Of a DNA stretch of 64,000 nt, positions 46,332-60,900 are shown piece by piece; the first letter of the stretch is position 1, and each line of letters opens with the position of its first letter. Source of the stretch: Agrostemma githago (taxonomy: Eukaryota > Streptophyta > Magnoliopsida > Caryophyllales > Caryophyllaceae); the NCBI GenBank assembly GCA_958450325.1, contig OY288243.1, positions 64,464,606 to 64,528,605 of the forward strand, read 5' to 3'. The notes beneath the pieces are model-generated. The model did no database searches. It saw nothing but the letters and a program-made list of their open reading frames with translations, and was not told the origin of the DNA. Position numbers and translations under genes: made by a program.

Positions 46332-49300
46332 TTATTCAGGACGGAAGCTGACCAGATTAGGGAGAGCGGAGGACTGGAGCTTCTTGATCTCGGATGCACT
46401 CACCTTGCACGACTCCAATGTCAAAGAGCGCAACTTCTTTAGAGGCTTCAAGTAACGCAACCCTTCATTTGTTATTCGAGAATTTGAGACATTCAGAGAT
46501 ACCAACTCCGTCAACCCTGATAATTAGACAGACAAGTACATCAACCTTACGAACGGGCTTCAACATAGGGGACACACATTATATATCAGTGAAGTTGAGA
46601 TTGATACCAGAGAGTAACTCAAGGGTCCTGTCAGTAAGGTTGCAGTTTTGAGAGAGATTCAGAAGTGTCAAAGAAGAGAGATCTTTGATGTTGTTAACAC
46701 CAGCATCTGTTAAGCCTCCACCGCAGATTTCCAATGACTGAAGCTTTTTAAAGCCTGAACCATTAGGATTGACACAGTTAAACCATCACGACTTCTAGTA
46801 AATGGCACAAGGCAACTGTTTATAGTAGAACTTACAGCGTAAATATTGAGTTCCAGAATCTGATATCCGGGCCCCAAAAAGATCTAAATGAGACAACCCA
46901 GTCAAACCTGCAACACAAATGCATGAATGACAAAGTAGCTCCTTCCAACATAGATAATATCACACTGATTGATCTACTGAAGAGTACATATCAATCGAAA
47001 ATCAAGGAGACCGCTATGAATCAGTTTCATAAGGGCCACGTATATATCGAGACACGAAGGGTAACATACTGCTTTTAAAAAGAGACAGAATCTGAAACCA
47101 CAAGACGTAACCAAACAGCCACGCTTACTTGTCAACGCAGCTAGGCCAACATCAGAAATTTGGCGAGCGTCAAGATTTAGCGCTTTTAGAGATGTTAATC
47201 CAGATAGCTTCTTTAGCCCAGCATCCGTGACAGTGGTGAAGGACAAATTTATGCTCTCGAGGTTCTTCAACCCTGGTGGCATGAACACCAATTTCATAAA
47301 ATAGTAGTAGAAATAGTTGATAAGAAAACAATATTGAGGGCTCCAAACTGCAGTATACAATAGTAGTAGAAATAGTTGATAAGATCTGAGATTTCATGAT
47401 AAACCATACCCAAGATTCACCACTGGGATACAATATTTCGGCTATACTGAAGTAGTTACACCTCTACTTATAAACGAATAATAGCATCAGAAATCCAAAA
47501 GCTTAACACATGTTTTGAGATCAATAAAGGAATTGGAGAAAAAAAGATGATGGAACTCCGAAAAGTCATGAAGACACATGCGAAACTCATGTTACCAACA
47601 CATACACGAAGAATAACATCAGAAATCCAAAAGCTTAACATATGTTTCGAGACAAATGAAGGAATTGGAGAAAAAAAGGTGATGGAATTCTGAGAAGTCA
47701 TGAAGACACATGTGAAACTCATGTTACCAATACACAGTCATATCATTAACTACAGAAGTAAAGCAATGAGTAACCCCTTACCAGATAAATACTGCAGGCC
47801 AGTGCTTCCAACTTCAGTATCAGATAACTCCAAAGTTTTCAAATGAACCAGCCCTAAGACAAAGATGCGACAACATTGTAGCATAACCAGAGAAAGGCTT
47901 ATCCATTCCAACCAAAACAGGCAAGAAGCCAAGAAGTACAACGACACAGGCAAAGGTGATGCTTGGCTCCATGAAAAGAAAAGAAAAACAAGAGGGATCA
48001 GTGCCTCTACCTGACAGGTGAACAAGCCCTTCATCACCAATCATCCCACAAGAATCTAAATTCAACGTCTCCAGATTTATTAATCCTGACATTATACACA
48101 ATGAAAATGAAAATCCAAGTTCCACACACAATATCAAAAAGTACAATATTGCCCTAATTCAGATTAGAACTTCACAAAAGTTGGAAGAGGGAGTATTATT
48201 ATAGGTTCTGTAACTTGTTAGAACATGATGCAACAGCTGATGCTGAATAGTCAATATCCAAAACCAGAGATCTTACATTGGTCAATCTTGTTATCTAACA
48301 GGAAAATATAATGATGAAAATAGTCCAAAATGTCACTAATGGCTACATTGGTACAATGATCATCCAATTAAAGGCAATGGGAGAAGCAAGCCCACCTTTT
48401 AGATAAGCCAAACATGCATCTGATATGTTATTGAATGCTAAATTCAGCACCTTCAAACCACAAAGCTCTGTGAGAAGGTAACATGGAACTTAAGTATAGA
48501 ATATAACAATGAAAGCTTAAGGCCATCACAATTTGCAAGAAAGATAATTACTTGAAAACTTGTCACACCCATGATCAGATAGGCCACATCTACTAAGGTT
48601 CAAATATTGCAGAGCGGAAAGAGCTGCAGAGAAACAAATAGGCAAGAGACTTCAATAAAAACGTCAACATATATAAGTGATAAGTCTTGGTAAAAATGAG
48701 GTAGTTAAAAAACATAATTGGATGATAATTGAAGTCAATATGCCTGAAATTCGTTTTCCATTACTTCCATCATCCTAGAAGTCAATGTGACAGACACTTC
48801 AGATGTTATAGAAGAGCTACAAACACTGGCAAATACTAAAATAACTATCCAAACAAAAGGCTAGAAGTAGAAACAAGAGCAGGATGGACTTAAAACACGC
48901 TATGTCTTTATACAAATTATACATCCTGGTTATCAAAATTCAAAAGTGTACTATGTCTTCACTTATATTTTCGAATTGCACCATCTGCCTTTGGCATAAA
49001 TGTCCAGCAGGAGCAAGTGGGGTAGACAACTTGTAAGTGCAAGAGTGGTGAGGGGGTTTATGAAGTGCACCATATGACAAGACTTATGAGTGCTTCTTCA
49101 ATTCTAATTGTAAAGGTACAAAATACTCCCTCTCATTCTATGGGAATCTACCATTTAGAAATGGACCCACTATCAAGAATAGTGGTAAAAAAGTAGATGT
49201 ACCAAAATACCCTCTTCTCTCACCTACTCACATTAAAAGATGTATTGGTACTTGACTACTTGGTATTATGATGAGGGTAAAAAGACCTTTTTTGGGTTTA

Positions 49301-52300
49301 TTTTTGCCACTTTTAGAAATGGTAGGAATTGAATGAATGCGCAGAAAAGGAAAATGGTAGTTTTCCAATGAATTGGAGGGAGTGCATTTTAAAGCCAAAA
49401 ACTTGCCAAATATTCAATGAAATGGCAAAAAAAAAGTAAAGCAGGGAAAGTTCAAAATATAGGACAATAAGACAGCAGTAGAAACAAAAAAGGTTAAAAA
49501 GCATTTTAAGAGAGGATGTTCCTATTAGCAAGCAAAATACGTCCGTATTCGAGAGATCCGACAACACATCTCACTCCTTAGTTTTTAACAGAAGCCCCTC
49601 AACCTTGTCAGCAACGTAAGAATAAGAATAGACACGAATACTTTCTTCTAGGTCCACAGTTTTATTTATCTCGCTTTCCATCTAAAAAAGAAACATATTG
49701 ACAAGTAACCTGAAATTGATTCCAGACATGCAGCACTGATTTGGCATCCTTCCAGGTTCAGCAAGGTAAGATTATGCAATGCTGTCAAAAGAAACAGAAG
49801 CTTTGTCAGTGTCATCTGTAGAAGAGTGCTTGCAGCATATTACAAGGCCACATCTAGTGATAACAGACAAATCAAGTATGCCGAGAAATAGTTATAAGAG
49901 AACAAGACCCTTCTTTCGACAAGATGCAACACTATTACCCTCTTCAACTCCAATATACCCATTTGATTTATGCACGTATGCTGAAGCACATTTTATATTG
50001 TAATATCTTTCAGTACATATAAGTAAAAAATATAAAAGTTTGATACTTTTAATAGTCATTAAGAAGAATCAAACATATCCCATGTGATTATATTATTTCT
50101 AACATATTGTATAGAATTTGATGAGTCTTTTGACTTATGAATAGTGGCCAAAAAGTAAATGGGTAAATTGGAGTTGAAGGGAGATAGTACTATTTATCTT
50201 CCCTGTCAACCATACATAAAAAAATTTACCCCGAATTATAACAAGGAACCTTCGCCAGATTAGCCTAATCAAGAAGAGAAGACGGTTATTAAATACGGAG
50301 TATCAACAAAATGTCCAACATATAAATTGATGCTACCTTTTAAGCAAGCAACCCCAACATCAGTAACTCTGCTGCATGAAACCTGCAGCTCCATCAGACT
50401 CGTAAGTTCTGCAACATCAAAAAAGAGGAGGAAATGAAAGGGTTGCTCATGAATACACACATTGATATGATTACAACTTTTAAGCAAAAATTATTCCAGA
50501 AAACTAGACCAAATTATTACATTCACAGACGCACCCTCAAATTCAATTTCCTTAGGGTAGTGTTTTGGAACTCGGAATTATTTTGATTTTCAAGAATCTA
50601 AATCTAGATATTCAATTCCATTTCTAATGAATTGTAGTTTGGGTGCTCTAGGAATTGGAATTGGAATGAGGCTGAGCGAAGCCACGTCAAGGTCACAAAA
50701 GAATATTTTTTGAAAAATTTTCATAAGAAAAATATATTTTCTCAATTTGGGGAAAAATAAAGAAGAAATATATTCCGGCCGGACTTGCGAGAAGAAAAAA
50801 ATTTATGATACGAGATTGAGTATTGACGGAATTGAAATGATAACTACCATGAGGTAGGGATTTGAAATGATAAGGAACTTATCTCAATTCCAATTCATGA
50901 TTCTAAGGTTTCCCAAACACTTGAAATGTCTCAATTCCGGAATTTAATTTCCAATTCCAAGTTTCCAAACATAGCACATACGGAGTATGAATTAGAATAG
51001 GTGATGATGTGAGCATTCAATGTTACAAACAACAGAATTAAGAAGAACAACAAACACAGGTACCTGAAATGGCCTTCAGGTCGGAGTCAGTAATGCATTT
51101 ACAGTATCTAGCGTTAAGAGTCCTGAGTTTCTTGAGACCTACAAATAATCAGGAGGAGAAAGAGCTATTTCAAACTATGTAACAAAATGCACAGCATAAA
51201 GGTAGCCCCACAACAGGAGCCTTCTAAAAAACGCCGGAAATGCAAAATAGGATATCACAATGCTTGAGCGAAATGACATGAGAAGAATAAGTCTGACACC
51301 TCGCCAACCAAGAGAAAGAAAGCTAGAGAAATGAGCCAACTTTTGTGTGATAGAAAATATTGTTTCCAAATTCTAGAGCTGCCTAAAACTCACTACTTTT
51401 GGTTGTGAATAAAGAGAATAAAGCACAATGACTCACTAAAATAAACTGAATGTACTTCTTTTCGTTGGGAGGTATCAATCATTCGGTACAAACCTCGACA
51501 AAGTTTTCATTATAGGTCATCTGCTAAGGAGTAAGGTTGAAGCTGTTTACACCCCGGGACTTAAGGATGAACATAGACTTCTCTAACCTCGTCATTACCA
51601 GGACCTCTTAAGGCAAGGATTCGAGTAATGCAATAATGTTATTGTCTGTCCACTGTTGTTTCGATGTACACAGAACAATATTAAAATGTTCTAATTTAGA
51701 GTTTATGTTGAACATCCAGTCAAATAGTCAAAAGATAAAAGTATTTGAAATGCGTTAAAGTATGAATCTGAATTTAGAATGTCTAGTAATAATAATTTTG
51801 TATCTAGTCAATGAACTTCTCTTTTGTCATGTACTACAATCAGGTATATATAATAGTTACAGCTAAGCGAACTAGGCCCCTTGTAACTTACTCTAACAGA
51901 ATAATGCTGACATCAGTTCTATAATTTCACACAATGAGATCTAACCTTTAAGATGAACAAAACCACCATGAATCCCAGAACATCTCTCAAGATCCAATTC
52001 CTTCAGGTTGACTAGGCCAGAGAGACCACGCAGTACTTCAGCAGTGACGGCGTAACTTCTTCTAAAACTTAATGAAGCAAGGTCCAAAAGCCCTGAAAGA
52101 TAATAACTTCACAGCTCTAATGAAAGTCTCCAACTTTATTTTCCAGCATACTAGAAAAAATGAAAAAGGAAGGGCCATCTCAAATAATTTACACCCCGCC
52201 CAGTGCAACTATCACAATTGAGGCCCTTGAATGTGTTGAGATGTTGTGCACATCGAGTATATATTTATAGTAGTAAAATATGTTCTATTTTTTTTGTAGT

Positions 52301-54070
52301 GTAAGCTATTACACAAGACACAGTTGCCAAAGAGGTCTTAACCTAGCGCTCGAAATGGAGGTACTGTGTAGACACTAGGACGCATGTTTAATTTCCACTT
52401 CATGATATTAAAAAGAAAAGAAAAAGGTTTAGTTCTATCATCTAAAAATCTTTTCAATCTACAATATTCAACAAAAAGACTACATTACAAATTGACAATT
52501 ACAACACTGATATAATTCTTTCGAATCGTCTAATAATTTGTGAATTAAGCTCTTTTCTTAATCTATAGTAAAGATAAGGCTGAAAACCAATATTAGATGG
52601 ATACAGCTTATATGACCATATAAGCAAGTCTCGACAATCCCCGACACGGCGACACTGGATGAGACACCACGACATAATGCAACCAAGATTCACGGCTGAT
52701 AACGCCGTTTAATCATGCTTTGTCGAGCAAAGCAAATCCATCTACCAAACCAGACATGCAAATGATCCCACAAATTCCACATGCTGGCCATATAATTTGG
52801 ATTAAACTCAAGATGCAACTACAAAGTCCTAGAATATATCAATCGCATATCCTGCACAGCTATTAAGTGTGAGCATCAGTCCAGTTAACCCAAGATAGAT
52901 AGGATAACTTTGGTCTTTAGAAGCTATATACTTCTAAATTACCCCGACTCGCATCATTGCTTGTGAGATTAAGATGAGAAGGTCTGCAGAAGTTGTCTCG
53001 CTCATTTCGTGACACTTTACTATTTCCAAAACACCCAAGAAACAATTAGATGGAGGACATATAAAAGGAGAATATCATCCCTATTCGCATGCAATCTTAT
53101 AAGGGGTATGGTGCACTGCGCATCATTCAACCATTCTGGCATTCCCTAGGACTACCAACTCATAAAGCAAAAAAAAAGGCAGCAAATAACTAGAGCAGAC
53201 CACAAATAAGGGTATCATATGCTAAAAGAAGCAAGATAGTGTCTCCTTTCTCACGAAGGTAAAGCCACATTTAACTTGAATAAACACAGCAACTGAAAAG
53301 ACTCGTCAAGGAACTGTTTGTACCAACTATATGTCGAAGGCCATCTTCTGAAATATGATCACAGTAGTTGAAAGTCAAGGCTTGAAGACTAGAGCAACTT
53401 TTCAGGAGAGCCAAACCAGTATCCGTCACATCAGAACCAGAGAGATCCACAGAAAGTAAAGAAGAGCCTTGAGAACAGATGACATCCAACCAACTGTCAT
53501 CCACCCCAGGATAATCTCCCAGACAGATATCCTGGTAAAATTACAGAAACCCTATCAATACAACCTCATGAATACATATCGTGTATCGAACTTCGTCTAG
53601 GGAATCACCTGGAGTGCACAGTCACGGAAGGCTTCTAAAGAAGCAGGAGTAAGGGACTGTGAGCAAACTAAGTCATCAAATATTTGTTGGCTTATGTCTC
53701 GAGGTAGCATTGAGAATGAAATGTATTTGTCAATCTCCTATTACAAATAGGAACAAAATAAATAAATAAATACGGAGTAAATAAAAAAAAAACGAATTAA
53801 GTGGCAAGATAACTACAACCAAAAACAGAGAAGGATTTACTACCAGCAAAAAAAACACGTATATTTTACCTGACGGAGTTTATGAATGCATAGTTCCATG
53901 AGAGAGGGGGGGCTCCCAGATTCTGGTTTAAAACCAGATACCAACCTAAAATAGGGAGTTCCCAGTAACCATTTTGAACTACCATTTTTACAGTATCTTC
54001 GGTTGACACCTATACGTACACTATCTTCACTGACCTGGCTTCCCCTCTTCCTCGAACAGACACCGCCCAT
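46332..54070 (-). CDS. Leucine-rich repeat protein with N-terminal F-box-like segment, 15 coding exons, 580 residues
   Basis: Exons (minus, 5' to 3'): 54070-53870, 53737-53609, 53531-53324, 52092-51946, 51138-51064, 50408-50337, 49781-49710, 48623-48552, 48467-48396, 48085-48011, 47853-47782, 47272-47129, 46907-46836, 46754-46608, 46516-46332. They total 1743 bases and all junctions are GT-AG. The N-terminus MGGVCSRKRG could be myristoylated and palmitoylated. An F-box-like stretch (LPRDISQQIFDDLV, about 78-91) is followed by some eighteen LRRs of about 24 residues of the type found in F-box and internalin-like plant proteins (for example LSGSDVTDTGLALLKSC). The architecture and the MGG start match the Arabidopsis At1g15740 group as I remember it. 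The biochemical role is unknown; LRRs and the F-box-like part suggest protein binding, possibly in ubiquitin ligation. Most internal exons encode one or two whole repeats and share phase 1. Confidence 0.92.
49127..49384. mobile_element. Small MITE in an LRR gene intron
   Basis: CTCCCTCTCATTCTATGGGAATC on the left faces TTTTCCAATGAATTGGAGGGAG on the right across about 260 bp, with TA or a similar dinucleotide outside. The pattern resembles the other Stowaway-like elements, with weaker inverted repeats. Confidence 0.5.
50559..50980. mobile_element. Foldback element in an LRR gene intron
   Basis: The left part TTTTGGAACTCGGAATT and the right part (complement of TTTGGAAACTTGGAATT) face each other about 420 bp apart, with further complementary AATTCCAATTCC words inside. 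No coding frame. Exact ends and target duplication are uncertain. Confidence 0.45.
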
Positions 54071-55090
54071 TTCAGCAACACTAAGCTAAAAGTCGTCAAA
54101 TAAAGCAACCTTTTGGGACGAACATGCGGGCTTCATATAAACGCCGGGATGCTGTGGTTATTACACATGTCAAAAACATTCTTTTTTTCATTATAGAGGA
54201 ATTTAAATCACTGAACCTTTGATAAAATGTCGTGGAAAAATGTTCTATTAAGGATTTGTTGTTTGTTGCTGTATATACATAAGAATGTGCACAAAGAATG
54301 CAGGTCACCAAAGGACCTACCACATAGATGAATTCCAATAATGACAAGTAACAGCCTAACATGATGTTCATTTACAGAGAACTTTGCAACAGGTACATAA
54401 ACTAGAAGGTTGAAATGATGCACTAGACATAATGCAATTATAGAGGTACAGTTACAATCTTTTTTCCTTATCCGTCTTGGAAAATTGATCCTCTCCATTT
54501 TCTAATATGAAATGAAATAGATCAAGAGCTTCATCACATGATTCAGATCATGACCCCAACTAACCATATGAAGAAAATCCATGTAAAGTTTTACACTTTA
54601 AACAGCTAAAGTCATCCCAACATAAATGGACTTGGGTCCAAGATGAAGACATACGTTGATTCCAAGACTTACATGGTTCAGAACTCTCATATCAATAACT
54701 TCCAAGATTTTCCGTGTCTTCCAAAAAGTGTGACCGTGTGTTCCATAGTAAGAGCAATAGCAATAGAAGAACTTTGCATAAAGTTCTTATTAGGCCATGT
54801 CATATATTTCTAACCCCAATATTTAAGAACTTTTAGCTACAGTAGATGAACTTTTTTTTGCTTGGAAAATGGACAAAGTTTAAATACCCCTCACGTTATT
54901 TTATGTCATAATCAATTGATTATTGATCATCACATTTTTCTATGCTTACAAACCAAGTTCTTATTTTAGAACTTAGTTCTTAAAATAAAGAACAAACTTT
55001 ATGATTTAGTAGATGAACTTTATAAATAAGAACTATAAAGTTCTTATTGACAAACCCGAGAAGAAAAACCACTATTGCACATGCTCGAAG

Positions 55091-55214
55091 TACTCCCTCT
55101 GTATTCAAATATTTGTCGTTTTAGTGAAATGCACATCAATTAAGAAAATTTATCAAAAGAACGAATCTTATGATTGCTCTATAACTACACATTTTCCAAA
55201 CTTAAGAAAGAAAC

Positions 55215-55275
<61 letters not shown>

Positions 55276-55360
55276 TATTAATTACTCTACATTACCACTC
55301 ATATTTTAAAGAGAATTAATAAAAAATTTGACGACAAATAATTCAATAAGGAGGGAGTAC
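55091..55360. mobile_element. Stowaway-like MITE with A-run and TA microsatellite
   Basis: Inverted ends CTCCCTCTGTATTCAAATATTTGTCG and the complement of CTCCTTATTGAATTATTTGTCG-like sequence enclose an A15-17 run and about 20 TA units (55231-55271). It lies in the long intron between the probable 5' UTR exon and the first coding exon of the LRR gene. Confidence 0.7.
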
Positions 55361-55956
55361 ATACATAATCAAAGGTGGTGGCTAAGAAAGTTGGATATAA
55401 TCAAAAACTTACAAACATCCTACTTATGCCCTTTTCTTTCCAGCTGAACTGAATTAAAATGAAACTCGAGTTAATCTAATCTAACAAAATAGAGGTGAAG
55501 TAAGTGGAAGTGCGTTGAATAGAGTAAAATGAAGGAGGGTAGACTTAGGTTAAGTAGGAGTAGTAAAACTAAGGTGGGAAGATTAGTCTAAAATGAAATG
55601 AAAGAATATGTAGTGTGTAAGATTAGACAGCGACGCAGCATAACCTAGTCTAGTACAGGGAATAAGGCTTTGTTCATGAATGAAGGTAGGAGGGACAGAA
55701 AGAAAGAAAAGACGAAGAACAAAGACAGAAATAATTATATTGTATAAAATGGAAATAGTTAGTTGTGAAAAGGCGGCTACTTCAATTCATATTCATATTC
55801 ATACTGCTAAGCATAAATTAGTAGAATAGTACTACTGTTTTTGGGGTCAAAATCAAAGATAAGATGAGATAGGAGGGAGGGAAGGAAGGAGGGCGATTGG
55901 GACCGAGAGAGTAACAATAACAAAGGTGAAGAGATTAAAGGAGAACAAACTACTTA

Positions 55957-56060
55957 CACCAGTGGATGATGATGAGGAGGATAATGATGATGATGGAGAT
56001 GAAGAATCAAAGAAACAAGGCTGATTGATTGTTTGTTTGTTTAGTCAAAACTGTAAGCAA
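55957..56060 (-). other. Probable 5' UTR exon of the LRR gene
   Basis: On the minus strand a pyrimidine-rich leader with CATCATCATCAT-type repeats ends at a strong donor (CCACTGGT, then GTAAGT). No ATG with a useful frame is present. The next exon in this direction is the coding exon starting at 54070, preceded by a plausible acceptor. The promoter would then lie near 56.1-56.3 kb. Inferred from composition and splice signal only. Confidence 0.4.
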
Positions 56061-57371
56061 GTGTTAAGAGGATATGATGAAGATGAAGACGAAGACGAAG
56101 ATGACACGCTAAAACCCACCCACAAAATTATACTCCTCCGGCCTTCAATGTTCGAGTACTAATCCCCCTGTTCAATTTCAAATTACTCATTTCTTTTTGT
56201 ATATTTGTCAATATGCATTTTAAATTGTTAATATCTTACCTTACATATTTGTAAAAATTATAAATTTTTTATATTCTTGGTCTACTCCAAATCAAACAAA
56301 ATTTCACATGATCGTGTGAAATTTTGATGTTTCTTTTGGTTTAGTAATAGTATCCAAAATCCAAATTTGGTTTAGTAATAGTATCCAAAGCCCAAAGTGG
56401 ATAAATTGGAGTTGAATGAAGAGAGTATAAAATAATAAAATGGGTAGAAAATAAAAGGAAAGAGGAAGTATTGGGAATAATGATCAAATGAAACTCCATG
56501 TGTGGAGTCTAATGATTAAAATTTAAGTGATATGTGAAAGTTTTGTCAAATATGTAGTGAAAGATAGAATATGTCGTTTAAAGATGACTTATCTAACCAA
56601 AACGCATCAAATGTAACGACTGGTTCACACGTGATAGCACACAAAAATGATAGAGTATCCTGACGTATCATGTATGGTAACGGTAACGGTAACGGTATCC
56701 ATCCCGAGCCTGCTGATGGCTTCCACGCGGGGCCTGAAGGAGCTCCGGGTGGGGTGGTGGTGTGCCCTGCCCTTTTGGATAAGCACATCCAAAGCCAAGC
56801 CTACTTTGATTATTTTACCTATTCAAAGTAGTATGATTGTCCCGGGTCCCCCCTTTTTTTGGTGGACAGACGGATAAACCTAGATATTTTATAAACTTTG
56901 TCTTCCTCTCTTTTTTATTCCCTAAATGCCTTCTTTCCCACCATTATTTATCCCATTCTACGACTTTTAATGATTCTATTCCCTCCGGTTCTTTGAAATT
57001 GCAACATTTTTTAAGATTTGTGAGGAGTTTTTTAATTAAATGTTGCAATTTCAAAGAATAGGAGGGAGTACCATTTAACGAACTCTTTCTAATCCTAATT
57101 TTGCAATCGTGTTTAGAATCTTACGATCCAACTCTTCTGAAAATTAACAAACTTCTACTTAAAATTGTTGAAAAGTGAGAAAATGTTCATGTTATCCCTA
57201 TATTTTCAATGTTTTAACCACGATACCTTGTGTTTTCAATTCTTTAGTCATGATACCCTTGTAATTTTAATTACTTGTACGTGATACTCCTAAATGAATT
57301 GTAACAACCATTTTAATAACTAGGATCCTTAAATACTAGTGCACATGCATTAGCTAAAAGTCACGTTCTGA

Positions 57372-57403
<32 letters not shown>

Positions 57404-57998
57404 TCGTTTTTACCGCAGGCAAAAAACAAGTAGACAAAGGTAGATAACACAACAAAGGAAATGGACCAAGGTAGATTACAATGGACGAAAGTAGATTACA
57501 CAAAGGAAAGAATACCGATACCCATGATAATATCGGTATTACTGTGAGTCTGCAAGGTAAAGTAAGTCATGTGATTGTGGGGTATTAATGTGGATGAATG
57601 AAGGTTGGTTCAGTTCGGTGGCACCCAGGCGGACGCTAGATCGATTACTTATAGAAACATATTTTGCATATTAAAGTTTTCCCAGATTACTAGCTCGCTC
57701 TATGGTTGGAAAGACCGAGCCAGACGTTTTCGCTTAGAACACTTGTAATAGAAATACTCCGAACTACTGGTGAAAGATGCACTCTCACTTGCATCTTACT
57801 TTCATTCTGTTGCTACAGTCTATTAGCCTATATTCCAAGAAGTCGTAATAGATTGCCTAATGGTTTGGCTATAAGAGCCGAAAGGACATAATCAAACTGG
57901 CAAGTATTTTATGACCCAATACTGCACATACAATTGGAGTACACTTGAATGTTTCCGGGGGAACCGAGTCACAGGGGAAGAAATGTACAAATCAGGCC
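56061..57998. other. Intergenic between LRR gene 5' end and DCL4 3' end
   Basis: The upstream flank of the LRR gene and the downstream flank of DCL4 face each other here. Seen: four GGTAAC/ACGGT-type units near 56679-56700, a 90-bp foldback at 56978-57069, and an A run at about 57377-57400. No gene frame is supported. Confidence 0.6.
56978..57069. mobile_element. Very short foldback MITE (about 90 bp)
   Basis: CCCTCCGGTTCTTTGAAATTGCAACATTT on the left is matched in reverse complement by AAATGTTGCAATTTCAAAGAATAGGAGGG on the right with almost no loop sequence. It is the smallest CTCCCTCC-type element in the window. Confidence 0.75.
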
Positions 57999-60900
57999 TT
58001 AATTAGGTATATGACCTTCCTTGTTCAAATACCAAAGTGCAGCTTTGGCAGCCTCTTCCGCAGCCACTTTCTTTTTGGCTTCAGGTTGGCCAAAGCACTC
58101 CAGTGTAACAACTTGTGCTTCCTCGACCTGAATAACTACCTTGAACACAAACCTGCAAGACAGACAGACACCCTGCCACGCGTGAATTAAGCGCCAAATG
58201 TGCAGAGTGGGGTTGGCGATGGTGTGAATTCAACTTACAGTTTCAAGTGGCTCGGTCCATCCTCTTTGCAGCACTCATATGAGGGAGGGGCCCAATACCT
58301 CGCAACACATATCTCATTTAAACGCGCTTTTGCTGTTTTCTGTCGTGCCTCACCTGAAATTTAAATATTTGAAGTAGCAGATTTTGATACAAAAAATATA
58401 ATAACACTAGTGCAGTTTCACAAGACAGGTTCTAGTACCGTCAGCACTACAGTTGTCCTCAATATGCTGATTATGCTGCCATTTCTTCTTAGATGAAGGT
58501 GAAGGAGTTTCAGGGGATTTCTTGGGAGAAGTACAGACACTTTTCAGCTCTTGATGCTTGTTCTTTAGAGTAACACAAGCATTTGGACGATCCTCCAAAC
58601 ACAAATTTTCAAGTTTAAGCAAATGATTTTCATAAGGAATAGAATGGTCAGAGGAAGAAACTCTAGCAAGAGGCATTTCATCATATCCAACTAGCACGGC
58701 ATCTGCCCTACGAAGGGTTTTAAGTACCTCCTCCAAAGATTTAGTCTTTAACTTGTAGCCCTGAGCCTGAAATTTTGCAAAGAAAGCATTCGATGAAACA
58801 TGTTGCATTCATTAGTGCTTTAACATATACTGGTAGTTGATAGCTCATTCCGTAGTCATGTAAATAAACTAGTACACATGTTTATGCCTCTGCAATGGTG
58901 CTTATTGAAATAGGAGATGGATAGTGGCGAATCCAGGAATTTCAGGATGGGAGTGATATGGGTCCACTTTTCAGTTTAGTCTTTTCATCTACGGAGTAGT
59001 AATTAAAAATTTGATAGCAAGTGAAAAAGCTAACAACTTGAAATATTTTTAACACAATTTTTTTTCTCATTTTAGTTCTATTCAGTCCTAAAAAGCTCAT
59101 TTTGTCTCAACTCTCACCTCAGTTCAATTCTATTCACCTCAGTTCAATTCAAATCAATTCAATTCAAATATGCCACTTCACTTTAGTTCAGTTTCAGCTC
59201 AAATCAGTTCGGTTTGATTTAGTTTAGTTCACTTCACTTCAAATCAATTCAGCTCAAAGGAGTTCAAATTAGTGCAAATCGGTTTAGTTTAGTTAATTCA
59301 GCTAAGTTCAAATTAGTCTAGTTCAAATCAGTCTAGTTCAATTTTTTTTTGGTGTAGAGAAGAGCGCACTACGTCGGCGTGAGAAGAGCGCACTCACCTT
59401 TAATTTTGCAGTCACTAGCTGCGAAGCCATTTTCTTTGCCACTCTTTTACTGTGATTTATAGCAGAGGCAGCTGTGGACAAGTTTTCCCCCTGCACTACT
59501 GCCTCAATCATGAAATTTTTGCCTTTCTTTGAAGCCAAAAAATTCACCACCCACCCGTGATGTTGGGATAGCTCCAATAACTCTCGAATAGGACTAAGTT
59601 GCAAATTCGAAAACTTCATAACAGGGTCCAAAAATGAGAGTACCAGCTTCCATACATGGTTTAAATCAAATCCTGTATCAAGAAGAATTGCGCCAATACA
59701 GGATTCAACCAAGTCGCCGAGTGCCTGTGGAACAAGGGGACAGAGAGAAGGAAGAAAGAAATCTGATCAGATGGAAATACCATAAAGCCAGCCTCCTTTC
59801 AGTGTTCACAAGAATAGGCACTGAGTGAGACATGAATGCATCTATTGAGGTTATGCAAAAGGGAAAAAAAGGCAAATAATTCCATGCAACGATAGCCTCC
59901 GCGTAGGTACCTGGATGAGACATTTCCAGCTCCAAAAAGGTTAACCTAGGTGAAACTTACCAATTACTGGGAAAAAGGCTCTGAAAAAGAAGAATGGTAT
60001 TTTCTACAGATTTTTCAACAAAAATCTATTGCTTTAGCATTGATGATACCCAGACCTATATGGAGTATATCTTAGTTTAGCGCTACCCACACCTTTCCTT
60101 TGTGGTACTGCAACTTTGATCATATGACTCATGTAAGAATCAGGAATCACAAAATGATGATATGTCCAATTGTGCATACAACACGCAAATAAAATGTAAA
60201 ATCATAAAGCCAAAGCACTACAATATAAGGAGATGAGCTTTAAGCAACAACCTTGGGACATGGCGGCTCGTCAAGAAGATGCCTTTCCGAAGCAGGTGTC
60301 GTTATGAAGTTCACAAACTTATCTATTGCGTCACATAGTTCTCTATTCTCACACAAAATGTATTTATGCAATGTGTCTGCTGCAATCCTGGCAAATGTAC
60401 CGTTATTCACAAGAGATGATCTCAAATCTGTGAACTGGCCAGGTTTTAAGTCAGGAAAAACGGAGTATAAATAAGACGTGATCAAATAATCCAGTACAGC
60501 ATCACCAAGAAACTCCAGTCTCTGGCAGGAATCAACAAAACAACAAATTAGTCTTAGTTCCAACAGTTAAAGATGAAAAACTAATTCAGGGTTCCACAAA
60601 TTTATGAAAGAGCCCAGTTTTACCTGGTAGCACCCCCCTCTATGGCGATTATATGACGGATGAACAAATGCTTGCAAAAGTAAGCCTCTATGAGAAAACT
60701 GATGGCCCAGAATACCTTCTACGCTTTGAAAATCAATAAGGTCGGTAAGTGACATAAAACTTGAACTTTCTGTCCAAGCACGACATACCTGGGACACCTC
60801 AAACTCCACATCTATGCCAATCCACCTAAGAAACGCAATTGCTGCTTTGAAACCATTGTCAACTAGGTACGCACCTACAAGAGCCTCAATCACATCTGCG

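Noticed and set aside
55013..55309. 98-codon plus-strand frame
   Set aside because: Its C-terminal part is translation of an A run and TA microsatellite (IYIYIY), inside a MITE.
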